From: JADCCX01 sp031431475
Lineage (GTDB): Bacteria > Pseudomonadota > Alphaproteobacteria > Rhizobiales > Beijerinckiaceae
Direction of reading: 5' to 3'
Assembly: GCA_031431475.1 (NCBI GenBank)
Contig: JANPDL010000006.1
Location: 1-64,000 of the forward strand
Length of the DNA: 64,000 nucleotides
Numbering within the stretch: the stretch's first letter is position 1; each line of letters starts with the position of its first letter. The notes under the pieces were generated by a model. The model was given only the letters and a program-made list of their open reading frames with translations, made no database searches and was not told the DNA's origin. The position numbers and the translations under genes are program-made. This document shows positions 34,955 to 44,307 of the stretch, one piece after another.

Positions 34955-35470
34955 TCAAGCCGCCTTTTCCTTTGAAAGGCCCACTTTCAGGTCAGTCGCG
35001 TTGTAGATGGTTTCGCCATCGGCTTTCAGCCAGCCATCGGCGATGCCGAGCACCAGGCGCCCACGCATCACACGCTTGAAGTCAATTCCATACTCTACAA
35101 GCTTGGTCTTGGGCGTGACCATGCCTTTGAACTTCACCTCGCCCGTGGCGAGCGCCATGCCATAGCCCGGTTCACCGAGCCAGCCCAGGAAGAAGCCCGT
35201 CAGCTGCCACATTGCATCAAGCCCGAGGCAGCCCGGCATGATCGGGTTGCCTTGGAAATGACAGGGAAAGAACCAGTGGTCCGGTCGGATGTCGAATTCA
35301 GCCCTGATCATGCCCTTGCCATGCGGGCCGCCATCCTCGGAGACTGCGGTAATGCGGTCGAACATCAGCATGGGCGGCAATGGCAGCTGGGCATTGCCGG
35401 GGCCGAAAAGCTCACCGCGACCGCAAGCCAGAAGCTCATCCCTTGTGAAGCTGGTGCGGCGCTCGGTCAT
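34955..35470 (-). CDS. fabA: 3-hydroxydecanoyl-ACP dehydratase/isomerase FabA
   Basis: A 171-residue hot-dog enzyme that dehydrates 3-hydroxydecanoyl-ACP and isomerises the trans-2 bond to cis-3, starting unsaturated fatty acid synthesis. Active-site H71 (WFFPCHFQGNPIMPGC) and D85 (LGLDAMWQL) are present, with the family start EELLACGRGELFG-like DELLACGRGELFG. First gene of the operon. The upstream 107 bp carry its promoter. Confidence 0.97.
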   Translation of the reverse strand: MTERRTSFTRDELLACGRGELFGPGNAQLPLPPMLMFDRITAVSEDGGPHGKGMIRAEFDIRPDHWFFPCHFQGNPIMPGCLGLDAMWQLTGFFLGWLGEPGYGMALATGEVKFKGMVTPKTKLVEYGIDFKRVMRGRLVLGIADGWLKADGETIYNATDLKVGLSKEKAA

Positions 35471-35577
35471 GGCTTTTTTCTGATCCTTGCTGTCGCCGTT
35501 GGCGACTTTTGCGATTTGTTAACAGGGCAAGGCATGGAAGACAAACGGGTTCAACCGATGGTGCAAGGGAAAAATGC

Positions 35578-36411
35578 TCAGTCCTTCAGTCCGCCAGCCG
35601 ATAGCCCCGCCACAATCTCGCGTTGTGCCGCTACCGTCAGCACAATAACCGGCAGCGTCACCAGCAGCGCCGCAGCGGCCAGAGGCCCCCACGATATCTG
35701 CTCGAACGTCAGCGAATTATAAACCGCCGAGGGCAGCGTCCGGCTGTTCTTCCCGCCCAGCACGACGGAGAAGACGAAGTTGTTCCAGGAGAAGATGAAC
35801 GCGAGAATAGCACCAACCATCATGCCGGGGCGCGCCAGCGGCATGGCGATATAGCGGAAGCTCTGCCACAGCGTCGCGCCATCAACATAGGCCGCATCTT
35901 CAAGTTCCTGCGGAATGCCCTCGAAATAGCCGATCATCACCCAGACGATGATGGGAACTGTGATGACAAGATGGGTGATCAGCAGCGCCCAGATGCTGCC
36001 GATCAGCCCCAGAATCTGGAACACCAGAAACAGCGGGATCAGATAGGAGAGTGCCGGCGTCATGCGCGCGATCAGGATCATGATTGCGGTCTTATAGGCC
36101 TTCGAGCGCGCGATACCGTAGCCCGCGGGTACGCCCACCAGCAGACCGATGAACACGGCACCGCCGGTTACGAGGATCGAGTTCCAGAAATACAGCAGGA
36201 AATTGTTCTTCTCGAACACGTCGACGTAGTTGGCGAGCGTCGGCGGGTTGGGGATGAACACCGGCGGGAACGCCGTGTTATCAAGCTCGTTCTTCAGTGA
36301 CAGCGAGATCATCCAGAGGAAGACAAGTATCGCGGGAGAGACCAGCGCGAAGACCGACGCGCCAAAGCCGATCTTCCGCCAGATACCGCTACCTTCGACG
36401 CGGTTGCTCAT
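35578..36411 (-). CDS. Carbohydrate ABC transporter permease (MalG-like)
   Basis: A 277-residue six-helix permease of the CUT1 family with the docking loop LEDAAYVDGATLWQSFRYIAMP. Final gene of a three-gene importer (binding protein, MalF-like, MalG-like). One base separates it from the preceding permease. No ATPase gene is in this operon. Confidence 0.93.
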   Translation of the reverse strand: MSNRVEGSGIWRKIGFGASVFALVSPAILVFLWMISLSLKNELDNTAFPPVFIPNPPTLANYVDVFEKNNFLLYFWNSILVTGGAVFIGLLVGVPAGYGIARSKAYKTAIMILIARMTPALSYLIPLFLVFQILGLIGSIWALLITHLVITVPIIVWVMIGYFEGIPQELEDAAYVDGATLWQSFRYIAMPLARPGMMVGAILAFIFSWNNFVFSVVLGGKNSRTLPSAVYNSLTFEQISWGPLAAAALLVTLPVIVLTVAAQREIVAGLSAGGLKD

Positions 36412-36412
36412 C

Positions 36413-37330
36413 TCACGTATTCCACTTCAATTTTTGCCGCAGCGACAGCAGCAGCAGCGACAACGCCACGATGATGACGAAGAACACCACGACCACCGCC
36501 GAGGCATAACCCAGATTGAAGAACTGGAAGGCCTGCAGATAGAGGAAGATATTGAGCGTTTCCGATGCGGTCCCTGGCCCGCCTTGGGTGATGACGAAGA
36601 TTGTGTCAAAAACCTTCAGTGCATCGATGGTGCGGATGACCACGGCGACCATGATATAAGGCAGGATCAGCGGAAGCGTGATGAAACGGAACATCTGCCA
36701 GTTCGTTGCGCCGTCGATGGTGGCGGAATCATAGGGGTCCGTCGGCAGCGCCGCCATGCCGCCCAGCACGATCAGCATCACCAGCGGCGTCCAGTGCCAG
36801 ACTTCGACCAGCATCAGCGTGAAGATCACGGTATTGGGATCATAGACCCAGGCGAACGGCGGCAGCCCAATGAGCGAGAGCAGATAGTTCAGCACGCCAA
36901 GCTGGGGATGGAACATCATGGTCCAGACCAGCGCCACCGCCACCGGCGTCGCCATCATTGGCATGATGAAGACCGTTCGCAGCACGCCCCGCCAGGGAAA
37001 TTCCCTGTGGAAGATCACCGCTGCCCAGGTGCCGAGCAAAATGGGAAAAAAAACGGCCAGCGCAGTAAACCAGAAGGTGCGGCCGATGGATTCGATAAAG
37101 CGTGCGTCTGTCGCAAGCTTGATGAAATTCTGGAAGCCAATGAACTCGACAGCGCCCCCAACCTTGAATTCCATCACGGACATCACGAGGGTGAACAGCC
37201 ATGGCAGGATGATCACCCCGGCGATCAGCACAAGGGCTGGAAGCGCGAACAGGAAATAGCGCCGTGGCGCGAGTTTTTGTTCGACTGGTGTCGAGGCTCG
37301 CACAGGTTCGACGAGATCGAGTGTGGTCAT
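36413..37330 (-). CDS. Carbohydrate ABC transporter permease (MalF-like)
   Basis: A 305-residue permease; the docking loop reads YDSATIDGATNWQMFRFITL. Start at MTTLDLVEPVRASTPVEQ; the in-frame extension to 37366 overlaps the end of the binding-protein gene. Six core membrane segments follow a short cytoplasmic N-terminus. Pairs with the downstream MalG-like subunit. Confidence 0.92.
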   Translation of the reverse strand: MTTLDLVEPVRASTPVEQKLAPRRYFLFALPALVLIAGVIILPWLFTLVMSVMEFKVGGAVEFIGFQNFIKLATDARFIESIGRTFWFTALAVFFPILLGTWAAVIFHREFPWRGVLRTVFIMPMMATPVAVALVWTMMFHPQLGVLNYLLSLIGLPPFAWVYDPNTVIFTLMLVEVWHWTPLVMLIVLGGMAALPTDPYDSATIDGATNWQMFRFITLPLILPYIMVAVVIRTIDALKVFDTIFVITQGGPGTASETLNIFLYLQAFQFFNLGYASAVVVVFFVIIVALSLLLLSLRQKLKWNT

Positions 37331-37362
37331 GATCCTCTTCTCGATCTCGCCTTCGCTACCAA

Positions 37363-38721
37363 TCAACCCTGCTCGCTCTTCTCAAGCACAGGTTTAAACG
37401 CTTCCGTTGCCTTCTTCAGCTCCGTTGCCACATCTGCACCCGACAGTGTGTTGGTGAGGCCGACGCCAAAGACATCGCGGAACTCGGTCACGGGGATGAT
37501 CTGTGGCAGGCCGGCACGCGCGATCTTGCCCGAAGCGGCAAGGCACTCGAAATATTCCTTGTTGAAGCGCGAGCCTTCCTGCGCCGCAGGATTGGCAAGT
37601 GCGGACGAGCGACCAGGTGAACCCGCTCCGGCCTTCAGCATCGCGAGCTGGTTGCCCTTGTTGCACATGAACTGGAGATACAGCCACGCCGCCTGCTTCT
37701 TCGTGGACGTGCGCGAAATGCCCATGCCATCACCAAACAGTGCGGAGTGATGTCCCTTTGGACCCGGCGGCGTCACGCCGTAGCCGACCTTGCCGACGAT
37801 ACGCGACTTGGTAGGATCCTCCAGCGGTGTCGCGAAGCCGATGCCATCGAGCCACATGGCCGCACGGCCCTGCATGAAGGTCGTCTGGCACTCGTTCCAG
37901 TTGAAGCCGACTGTACCCGGTGGTGCAAACTCGCGGTTCATACGCTTGTACATTTCACCCGCCCAGATCGCCTCCGGCGTGTCGGTCTGGAGCTGGCCGG
38001 TCGCAGATACTGTTTCCATGCCCTGTCCCAGCATCCACGATGTCCAGACCGGGATATTCGCGTTCTTCAGGCCACGCGACACGAAGCCTGCAACGCCCTT
38101 TGCAGGATCATTGAGCTTGCCCGCTGCGACGATCAGCTCGTCCATCGTCTTGGGATAGGTGACGCCCTTCTGCTCGAACATCTCCTTGTTGTAATAGATC
38201 ATCCAGAAATCGATGAAATGCGGCAGGGTATCGAGCGTACCATCGGCCTGACGTCCGAAACCGACCGCACCGGCTGCGAAATCAGCAAAATCAAAGTCAG
38301 GCGAGGTCAGCGAGGCATCGGCCAGATAGGGGCGTAGATCGTCCAGCCATTTGCCCTTGGCGGCCAGCCGCTTCTGCACATGCAGGGCAACCATGCAGAC
38401 GTCGAATGTGGGCTTGCCCGACGTGAACTCGATCATCGCCTTCTGGCGCTGCTGCTGCTCCGGGATCTGTTCTGAAGAGACCTCGATGCCCGTCAGCGCG
38501 GTGAATTCTTTTTCATGCGCTTGCAGCAGGTCCGAGCGCGGGTTCTTGACCAGCATAGCGTCAATCTTGGTGCCCGCGAATTTTTTCCAGTTGAACGCGG
38601 ACTGGCCCAGCGCCTCGCTGCGCAACACAAAAGGTGCGGCCACGCCAGCGGCAGCACCGCCGACAAACAGCCGCCGTGATGGTCTGCTCGCAAAATCACT
38701 GCGCTTTGCAAAATCACTCAT
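37363..38721 (-). CDS. ABC transporter sugar-binding protein with Tat-type signal
   Basis: A 452-residue type II solute-binding protein. The leader contains SRRLFVGGAAAGVAAPFVL, a plausible twin-arginine signal, cleaved near EALGQ. Mature features include GIEVSSEQIPEQQQRQKAMIEF and WNECQTTFMQGRAAMWLDGI, typical of CUT1 sugar-binding proteins. Start at MSDFAKRSDFASRPS with GGGGAG upstream. It presumably imports the substrate of the neighbouring sugar-acid pathway. Confidence 0.9.
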   Translation of the reverse strand: MSDFAKRSDFASRPSRRLFVGGAAAGVAAPFVLRSEALGQSAFNWKKFAGTKIDAMLVKNPRSDLLQAHEKEFTALTGIEVSSEQIPEQQQRQKAMIEFTSGKPTFDVCMVALHVQKRLAAKGKWLDDLRPYLADASLTSPDFDFADFAAGAVGFGRQADGTLDTLPHFIDFWMIYYNKEMFEQKGVTYPKTMDELIVAAGKLNDPAKGVAGFVSRGLKNANIPVWTSWMLGQGMETVSATGQLQTDTPEAIWAGEMYKRMNREFAPPGTVGFNWNECQTTFMQGRAAMWLDGIGFATPLEDPTKSRIVGKVGYGVTPPGPKGHHSALFGDGMGISRTSTKKQAAWLYLQFMCNKGNQLAMLKAGAGSPGRSSALANPAAQEGSRFNKEYFECLAASGKIARAGLPQIIPVTEFRDVFGVGLTNTLSGADVATELKKATEAFKPVLEKSEQG

Positions 38722-38738
38722 AGTTTCTCCCCTTGGTT

Positions 38739-38763
38739 GTGGATCGATCTCCCGCCGATCCAC
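38739..38763. promoter_or_regulatory. Inverted repeat in the divergent ABC/aldolase control region
   Basis: GTGGATCG (38739-38746) pairs with CGATCCAC (38756-38763), a perfect 8-bp dyad with a 9-bp spacer, 18 bp upstream of the binding-protein start on the minus strand and flanked by an A/T run (38764-38777). A second, weaker dyad TTGACG/CGTCAA lies at 38839-38859 nearer the aldolase gene. Both are candidate operators for the GntR regulator at 39806. Confidence 0.5.
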
Positions 38764-38891
38764 TGTTATTTTTTTAATCCAAGCCCATCAGCCCGAGGCA
38801 CGCAAGCCAGATTTGTGCTTGTCACTGACATGTTAGTCTTGACGCAGCCGGGACGTCAATGCCACTGTTGAGATAGCGGCGGGGGATTTCC

Positions 38892-39800
38892 ATGGCGAAA
38901 GTGTTCAAAGGCGGCAGGATCGGATTGAACTGCGCGCTGTCGACGCCATTCACGAACGACGGTTCCATCGATCTCCGTCGGATGTTGGCGCATGCTTCAT
39001 CAGTGATCGCGAGAGGATGTGACGGCATCACGGCCTTCGGTACGACGGGCGAGGGCGCATCGATTGCCGTTCCAGAGCGCTATCAAATATTGGCCGCGCT
39101 CGCCGCATCGGGAATTGATATGCGGTCACAGGTGATATCAGGTGTGTCTGCTGCCACGGTCCATGACGCGGTGGAACAGGCACGGGCGGGCTATGCCATG
39201 GGTTGTCGCGGACTTCTGATGGCCCCGCCATTCTATTTCGCGCATGCCAGCGACGACGGGTTATTCCGCTTTTTTGCCAGCGCTTTCGAAAAGCTGGGCG
39301 GTGAGCTCCGCGATGTCATCCTTTATCACATTCCCGGAATGACCCGAAACGGCATCTCCGTGGAGCTGACACAGCGCCTCGTGAAGGAGTTTCCCGGTGC
39401 TGTGATCGGCGTCAAGGATTCGAACGGTGACTGGCCAGCCACCGAGCATCGCCTGAAGGAGCTGAAAGGCTTGCAGGTTCTCGTGGGAGATGAGCGTCAA
39501 CTCGCCAATGCCGTCCGGCATGGCGGCGCAGGCACCATATGCGGACTTGCCAACATTGCGCCTGATCTCCTGCGACCGCTCGTTCACGAAGGCAAGGACG
39601 ACAAGCGCGTCAACGCCATGGTCGATGTGATCCTGGGCTATTCGTTCATGTCGGCGGTAAAGGCCATGATCGGCGATGCTCTGGGTGATCCGGCATGGCG
39701 CATCATGCGTGCGCCGCTGGATGCGCTTTCCGCCGCAGACACCCGCAAGCTTGCGGCCAGACTGGCCGCTATTCGTGCTCCAGCCAAAAAGGCGACATAA
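38892..39800 (+). CDS. DapA-family (DHDPS/N-acetylneuraminate lyase) aldolase
   Basis: A 302-residue class I aldolase of the DHDPS/NAL superfamily. Schiff-base lysine K175 (AVIGVKDSNGDW), tyrosine Y145 (ILYHIPGM) and the carboxylate-binding GTTGE (50-54) are in place. Genomic setting among sugar transporters, a lactonase and a mutarotase points to a 2-keto-3-deoxy sugar acid aldolase rather than lysine synthesis. Divergent from the ABC operon and 5 bp before the GntR gene. Confidence 0.85.
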   Translation: MAKVFKGGRIGLNCALSTPFTNDGSIDLRRMLAHASSVIARGCDGITAFGTTGEGASIAVPERYQILAALAASGIDMRSQVISGVSAATVHDAVEQARAGYAMGCRGLLMAPPFYFAHASDDGLFRFFASAFEKLGGELRDVILYHIPGMTRNGISVELTQRLVKEFPGAVIGVKDSNGDWPATEHRLKELKGLQVLVGDERQLANAVRHGGAGTICGLANIAPDLLRPLVHEGKDDKRVNAMVDVILGYSFMSAVKAMIGDALGDPAWRIMRAPLDALSAADTRKLAARLAAIRAPAKKAT

Positions 39801-39805
39801 CACCA

Positions 39806-40462
39806 ATGACCGCCAGCCCGTTGAAGCTCAGGGACAAGGCCTATGACAGCTTTACCGAGCGGCTCATGTCGCGCGAGATCAAGCCGGGCCAGTTTGTCTC
39901 GCAGCGGGAGCTGGTCGAGATCACGTCGATGCCGCTGGGCGCGATTCGCGAACTCATTCCCCGGCTTGAAGCCGAAGGTCTGATCACGACCGTTCCTCAG
40001 CGCGGCATGCAGGTAGCGCATGTCGATCTCAACCTCATCCGCAATGCCTATCAGTTTCGGTTTTTCCTCGAATCGCAGGCCACGGCCCTCTTCGCCACGG
40101 CCCGCAGCGATCGGGCCATTGCTGATTTACGGGCTTCGCATGAAGCCATTATCCGCCGCTCCGAGTCCGGGGAGCGCGAAACTCTGATCGCGGATGCCGA
40201 GGCCACGGATCGTTCGCTGCACGAGGTGATCATCGACCACCTCGACAACGAGATTATCTCCAAGGCCTTCCGGGTGAACTGGATCAAGATCAAGTTGATC
40301 CGGCAGAATGAGACCCGGCTTTACGCGGAGCTGGTGATCCCGGTTTATCGCGACCACATGAAGGTCATCGAAGCCATTGAGCGCAAGGATACGGATGCTG
40401 CGGTGGCCGCCATGACGGCCCATATCGCGATGTCGCGCAGCCGGGCTATCGACATGAACTGA
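39806..40462 (+). CDS. GntR-family regulator (FCD)
   Basis: A 218-residue regulator. The HTH region is somewhat atypical (QRELVEITSMPLGAIRELIP) with the wing VPQRGMQVAHV, followed by a helical FCD domain ending AVAAMTAHIAMSRSRAI. Start at MTASPLKLRDKAYDS, directly after the aldolase gene; the longer in-frame reading overlaps it. Likely local repressor of the ABC, aldolase and TRAP operons. Confidence 0.9.
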   Translation: MTASPLKLRDKAYDSFTERLMSREIKPGQFVSQRELVEITSMPLGAIRELIPRLEAEGLITTVPQRGMQVAHVDLNLIRNAYQFRFFLESQATALFATARSDRAIADLRASHEAIIRRSESGERETLIADAEATDRSLHEVIIDHLDNEIISKAFRVNWIKIKLIRQNETRLYAELVIPVYRDHMKVIEAIERKDTDAAVAAMTAHIAMSRSRAIDMN

Positions 40463-40520
40463 AACGTCAACCAGCCATGCGGCGTACCCGCAGGCGCAAC
40501 AGCTAAACGGGGAGAAACAG

Positions 40521-41516
40521 ATGATCATCAAACCAGACAGGCGTTATGTCCTGACAGGCGTTGCCGCCACCGGTGCGGCCATTGCCATGCCGACAGTTTT
40601 GCGCGCTCAGGCGACGGTCATCCGCTGGGGTGAACTGCTCGCGACCTCTCACCCGCAGGTGCAGATGGCGGAGCGTATCGCGAAGGACGTGAAGGAGAAA
40701 ACCTCGGGGCGCATCGATATCCAGATCTTCCCCAATGGCCAGCTTGGCACTGGGAAGGACATGATCGAGTCTGTGACGGCAGGCGCGCTCCAGCTCACCA
40801 CCGATGGTGCGGGTGCACTCGGTGCATTCCTGCCTCAGATTAGCCTGATCGAAGCACCCTATCTCTGGCGTGATGCAGCCCATCTCGCCAAGGTCAGCGG
40901 CGCCCCCATTTTCGCCAAGATGAACGAGGAGCTGGCGGCCAAGCGCAACATGCGGATGCTGAACGTCACTTACTATGGCAAACGTCATCTCACGACGGGC
41001 AGCAAGGCGGTGAATACACCAGCCGATATGGTGGGCTTCAAGCTGCGTGTGCCGCCGGTCGATGTCTTCCGCGCCATGGCGGAAAGCTGGGGTGCGCGGC
41101 CAACGCCCATCGCCTTCCCCGAGCTCTATCTTTCGCTGAGCCAGGGCGCGGTGGATGGCCAGGAGAATCCGCTGCCCACTATCCAGTCCGGAAAGTTCTT
41201 TGAGGTGCAGAAATTCCTGGTGCTGACCGAGCACATTATCACACCGCGCATGATCATCGCCAACGAGGCCTTCTGGAAGGGCCTTTCTGCGACGGATCGC
41301 GGCCTGTTGCAGACCGCATTCGACGTGGGCGCGGCGTGGCAGGACAAGGAACTCCTGTCGCAGGAATCAACCCTCGTCGCGACGCTGAAAGCCGCCGGAA
41401 TGACGGTGATCGAGCCCGATCTCGCGGCATGGCGCAAGCCGGTACTCGATACGGTTCCGGCCAAGTTCGAGGACCGCTGGGGCAAGGGATCGTTTGATGC
41501 GCTGAAAGCGTTGTGA
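40521..41516 (+). CDS. dctP: TRAP transporter substrate-binding protein DctP
   Basis: A 331-residue periplasmic binding protein with a leader ending MPTVLRAQ|ATV. Typical DctP sequence: FPNGQLGTGKDMIESVTAGA, GSKAVNTPADMVGFKLRVPP and LSLSQGAVDGQENPLPTI, where the conserved Arg that grips a carboxylate is in KLRVPP. A carboxylate ligand such as a sugar acid is therefore likely. GGGGAG lies before the ATG. Confidence 0.93.
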   Translation: MIIKPDRRYVLTGVAATGAAIAMPTVLRAQATVIRWGELLATSHPQVQMAERIAKDVKEKTSGRIDIQIFPNGQLGTGKDMIESVTAGALQLTTDGAGALGAFLPQISLIEAPYLWRDAAHLAKVSGAPIFAKMNEELAAKRNMRMLNVTYYGKRHLTTGSKAVNTPADMVGFKLRVPPVDVFRAMAESWGARPTPIAFPELYLSLSQGAVDGQENPLPTIQSGKFFEVQKFLVLTEHIITPRMIIANEAFWKGLSATDRGLLQTAFDVGAAWQDKELLSQESTLVATLKAAGMTVIEPDLAAWRKPVLDTVPAKFEDRWGKGSFDALKAL

Positions 41517-41519
41517 GGC

Positions 41520-42008
41520 GTGACTTCGCGTCTTTCCAACGCCCTTGATCGCACACTCGCCATTATCGCGGGCGCACTGATCGTTGCCCTCCTCGCCACC
41601 GTTACCGCGGGCATCGTCTCGCGTGGCGTGAACCGACCTTTTGTCTGGACGGATGAAGCCAGCGGTTATCTCATGGTCTGGCTGGCCTGTGCGGGCTGGA
41701 TGATTGCGACTCGGCGTGGTTCGCATATCCGCATCCGTGTCTTTCAGGATATGCTCCCGCCGTCGGCGTGGCGGGGCATGGAAATGCTCATCCAGATCGC
41801 GATGGCTGTTCTGGGTGCGATCATTGCCTGGAAAAGCATCCATCTTATTCAGGTCAATTCGGATGTGGAGGCGGTCACCCTGCCGGTGCCTGCGGCATTG
41901 CTCTATGTGCCGTTGCTACCCGCTGGTCTGCTGACGATGTTGCAGGCTCTTGTCGAGCTGAAGACCCCGCGACCATCTGATCAATCACCCGAGGTCTCCC
42001 TCACATGA
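41520..42008 (+). CDS. dctQ: TRAP transporter small permease DctQ
   Basis: A 162-residue protein with four membrane segments and the family pattern RPFVWTDEASGYLMVWLACAG. The start is GTG at 41520, 3 bp after the dctP stop. Its stop overlaps dctM by four bases (ATGA). It forms the membrane unit together with DctM. Confidence 0.92.
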   Translation: MTSRLSNALDRTLAIIAGALIVALLATVTAGIVSRGVNRPFVWTDEASGYLMVWLACAGWMIATRRGSHIRIRVFQDMLPPSAWRGMEMLIQIAMAVLGAIIAWKSIHLIQVNSDVEAVTLPVPAALLYVPLLPAGLLTMLQALVELKTPRPSDQSPEVSLT

Positions 42009-43291
42009 TTGGGGTCATGGTCAAGATTTTCGGCGGCTGGCTCGTCTCCATCTTTGCCGGTCTGCCGCTCTATGCTTCCATGGCTCTGGCTGCGCTCGTG
42101 TTCATGTTTGCCGCAGGCATGCCCTTTACCATCCTGCCGCAGCGCATGGCGGGATCGATCAATTCATTTCCAATCATCGCAGCCCCCCTGTTCATCCTGA
42201 TGGGCAACATCCTGGCTGCAGCCAAGATCACCGACCGCATCGTCGTCTTTGCCAGTGCCCTGATCGGCTGGGTGCGGGGCGGCTATGCCCATGCCAGCAT
42301 CGTCACCTCAATGATCTTTGCCGGCATGGTGGGCTCCGCCGTGGCGGATGCCGCCGGTTCCGGTGCCATCGAAATCCGCGCCATGAAGAATGCGGGCTAT
42401 AAGCCGGAAACGGCCGCTTCCATCACGGCGGCTGCAGCGACAATCGGGCCGATCATTCCGCCGTCACTGCCCATGGTGATCTACGGGGTGTCGGCTGATG
42501 TCTCGATCGGCAAGCTGTTCATGGCGGGCGTGATTCCGGGCCTGCTCATGGGTGTCGCCCTGATGATCATGGTGGTAATCGTGGCGCGCCGCGAGGGCAT
42601 GGGACGCACGCCGTTCGGTGGCTTTCGCGCCATCGGTCGCGCTTTCCGCGATTGCTTCTTCGCGGTGATGACACCCGTCGTGATTCTGGGCGGTATGTTC
42701 AGCGGCTTTTTCACCCCGACAGAAGCGGCTGCCATTGCCTGCCTCTATGCGCTCTTCCTCGGCTTCGTGGTGTATTGCACCCTCGAATGGCGGCAACTCG
42801 GCCCCATTCTGCTGGATACGGCGGAAACCACGGGTATCGTCATGGTCCTCGTCATGGCTGCTGGAGCACTGGGCTGGTGCATCTCCATCTCGCGCCTGCC
42901 GCAAACGCTCACGCCGATCATCCTGTCCACCATCGACAGCCCGATGATTTTCCTGCTGCTCGTCAATATCCTGCTGCTGATCGTTGGCTGCTTCATGGAG
43001 GCTTTGGCCGCCATGCTGATCCTGATCCCTATCCTTGTTCCTGCTGCCGCGAGCTATGGCATTGATCCCATCCAGTTTGGTGTCATCATGGTGCTGAACC
43101 TGATCATCGGCACGGTGACGCCGCCGGTGGGAGTTGTGCTGTTCGTCGTGACACGCATTGCGGAGATATCGTTCGAGACGATGTCCCGCGCTATCCTGCC
43201 ATGGCTGCTGCCCTTGCTGGCCGTACTCACTGCTGTCACGCTCTGGCCGCCATTGACGACTTTCCTGCCCAAGCTCTTGATAGGCAAATGA
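42005..43291 (+). CDS. dctM: TRAP transporter large permease DctM
   Basis: A 428-residue sodium-coupled transport subunit with about twelve membrane segments. Recognisable stretches are FPIIAAPLFILMGNILAAAK, VGSAVADAAGSGAIEIRAMK, AAATIGPIIPPSLPMVIYG and SGFFTPTEAAAIACLYAL. ATGA overlap with the aldo/keto reductase gene, so import and first catabolic step are made together. Confidence 0.95.
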   Translation: MIGVMVKIFGGWLVSIFAGLPLYASMALAALVFMFAAGMPFTILPQRMAGSINSFPIIAAPLFILMGNILAAAKITDRIVVFASALIGWVRGGYAHASIVTSMIFAGMVGSAVADAAGSGAIEIRAMKNAGYKPETAASITAAAATIGPIIPPSLPMVIYGVSADVSIGKLFMAGVIPGLLMGVALMIMVVIVARREGMGRTPFGGFRAIGRAFRDCFFAVMTPVVILGGMFSGFFTPTEAAAIACLYALFLGFVVYCTLEWRQLGPILLDTAETTGIVMVLVMAAGALGWCISISRLPQTLTPIILSTIDSPMIFLLLVNILLLIVGCFMEALAAMLILIPILVPAAASYGIDPIQFGVIMVLNLIIGTVTPPVGVVLFVVTRIAEISFETMSRAILPWLLPLLAVLTAVTLWPPLTTFLPKLLIGK

Positions 43292-44307
43292 AAAGCGAGC
43301 AGTCGATTTTGCGCAAGTCTCTCGGCCGCACCGGCATTCAGGTCAGCGCACTCGGGTTCGGCTGCGCACCACTCGGCGACCTTTTTGGAACGCTGGATGA
43401 ATCAACGGCTGTCGATACCATCGTCGCGGCTGTCGAGAGCGGCATGACGCTGATCGATACCTCGCCGCATTATGGCAACGGCCTTGCTGAACACCGCGTT
43501 GGTACTGCCATTCGCCGCGTGGGGCGTAACCGCATCACCCTCTCCACCAAGGTTGGGCGCTGGATGACGCCGAGCAGCGAACCTCCCAAATGGGGCGGCT
43601 TCAAGGGCGGAGCGCCTTTCGCGCCCACCATCGATTATTCCTATGATGGCACGATGCGCTCGCTGGAGCAGTCGTTCCAGCGCCTCGGCACGGAGCGCAT
43701 CGATATCGCGCTGATCCACGATGTTGACCGCCGCAACCATGGCGATGCGGTGGATGCACGGTTCGCCGAAGCGACGGCGGGTGCCTGGAAAGCCCTCGCG
43801 AGTTTGCGCGAGCAAGGTGTCATCAAGGCCATCGGTATTGGCGTCAACGAAGCCGATATCTGCATGCGTTTCGCCGAGGTCTGCGATCTCAACTGCGTGT
43901 TGCTCGCTGGCCGATACTCGCTGCTTGAGCAGGGGGCGCTCGATACTTTCCTGCCCCTCGCGGAGAAACGCGGCATTGGCGTCATGCTGGGAGGGGTGTT
44001 CAATTCTGGCATTCTTGCGACGGGTGCCATTCCAGGCGCGAAATACGATTATGAGGATGCGTCGGAACCTGTGCTGGCACGCGTTCGCCGCATCGAAGCC
44101 GTGTGCAAGGCCCATGGTGTGCCGTTGCCGGTCGCGGCGGTGGCTTTCGTGCGCTTCCATCCGGCGGTATCGAGCGTGGTGCTCGGCGGTGTGACTCCGC
44201 AGGAGGTCGCCCGCAACCTTGCGGGCTGGAACACTCCGGTTCCAGCGGCGCTGTGGCAGGAACTCAAGGTCGCAGGCCTCATCCGCAGTGATGCGCCAAC
44301 CACATGA
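43288..44307 (+). CDS. Aldo/keto reductase, L-fucose/aldose 1-dehydrogenase-like
   Basis: A 339-residue NAD(P)-dependent (beta/alpha)8 enzyme. Catalytic tetrad D57 (LIDTSPHYG), Y62, K88 (STKVGRW) and H144 (LIHDVDRR). The HDVDRRNHG segment resembles the D-threo-aldose/L-fucose 1-dehydrogenase group, which oxidises the sugar to its lactone. Start at the ATGA overlapping dctM. Context with a lactonase and a FucU mutarotase supports aldose oxidation. Confidence 0.85.
   Translation: MKSEQSILRKSLGRTGIQVSALGFGCAPLGDLFGTLDESTAVDTIVAAVESGMTLIDTSPHYGNGLAEHRVGTAIRRVGRNRITLSTKVGRWMTPSSEPPKWGGFKGGAPFAPTIDYSYDGTMRSLEQSFQRLGTERIDIALIHDVDRRNHGDAVDARFAEATAGAWKALASLREQGVIKAIGIGVNEADICMRFAEVCDLNCVLLAGRYSLLEQGALDTFLPLAEKRGIGVMLGGVFNSGILATGAIPGAKYDYEDASEPVLARVRRIEAVCKAHGVPLPVAAVAFVRFHPAVSSVVLGGVTPQEVARNLAGWNTPVPAALWQELKVAGLIRSDAPTT

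Noticed and set aside
36230..37750. A 506-codon open frame on the plus strand, antisense to the ABC permease genes
   Set aside because: Composition is His/Asp/Arg-rich with no domain-like pattern, and both opposite-strand permeases are clear. It is a high-GC shadow; the same applies to long antisense frames at 47953-49344, 59423-60631 and 54736-55959.
38739..38777. Intrinsic terminator (hairpin plus T-run on the plus strand)
   Set aside because: No plus-strand gene ends upstream of it; the nearest gene to the left starts there on the minus strand, so an operator or leader role is more likely.
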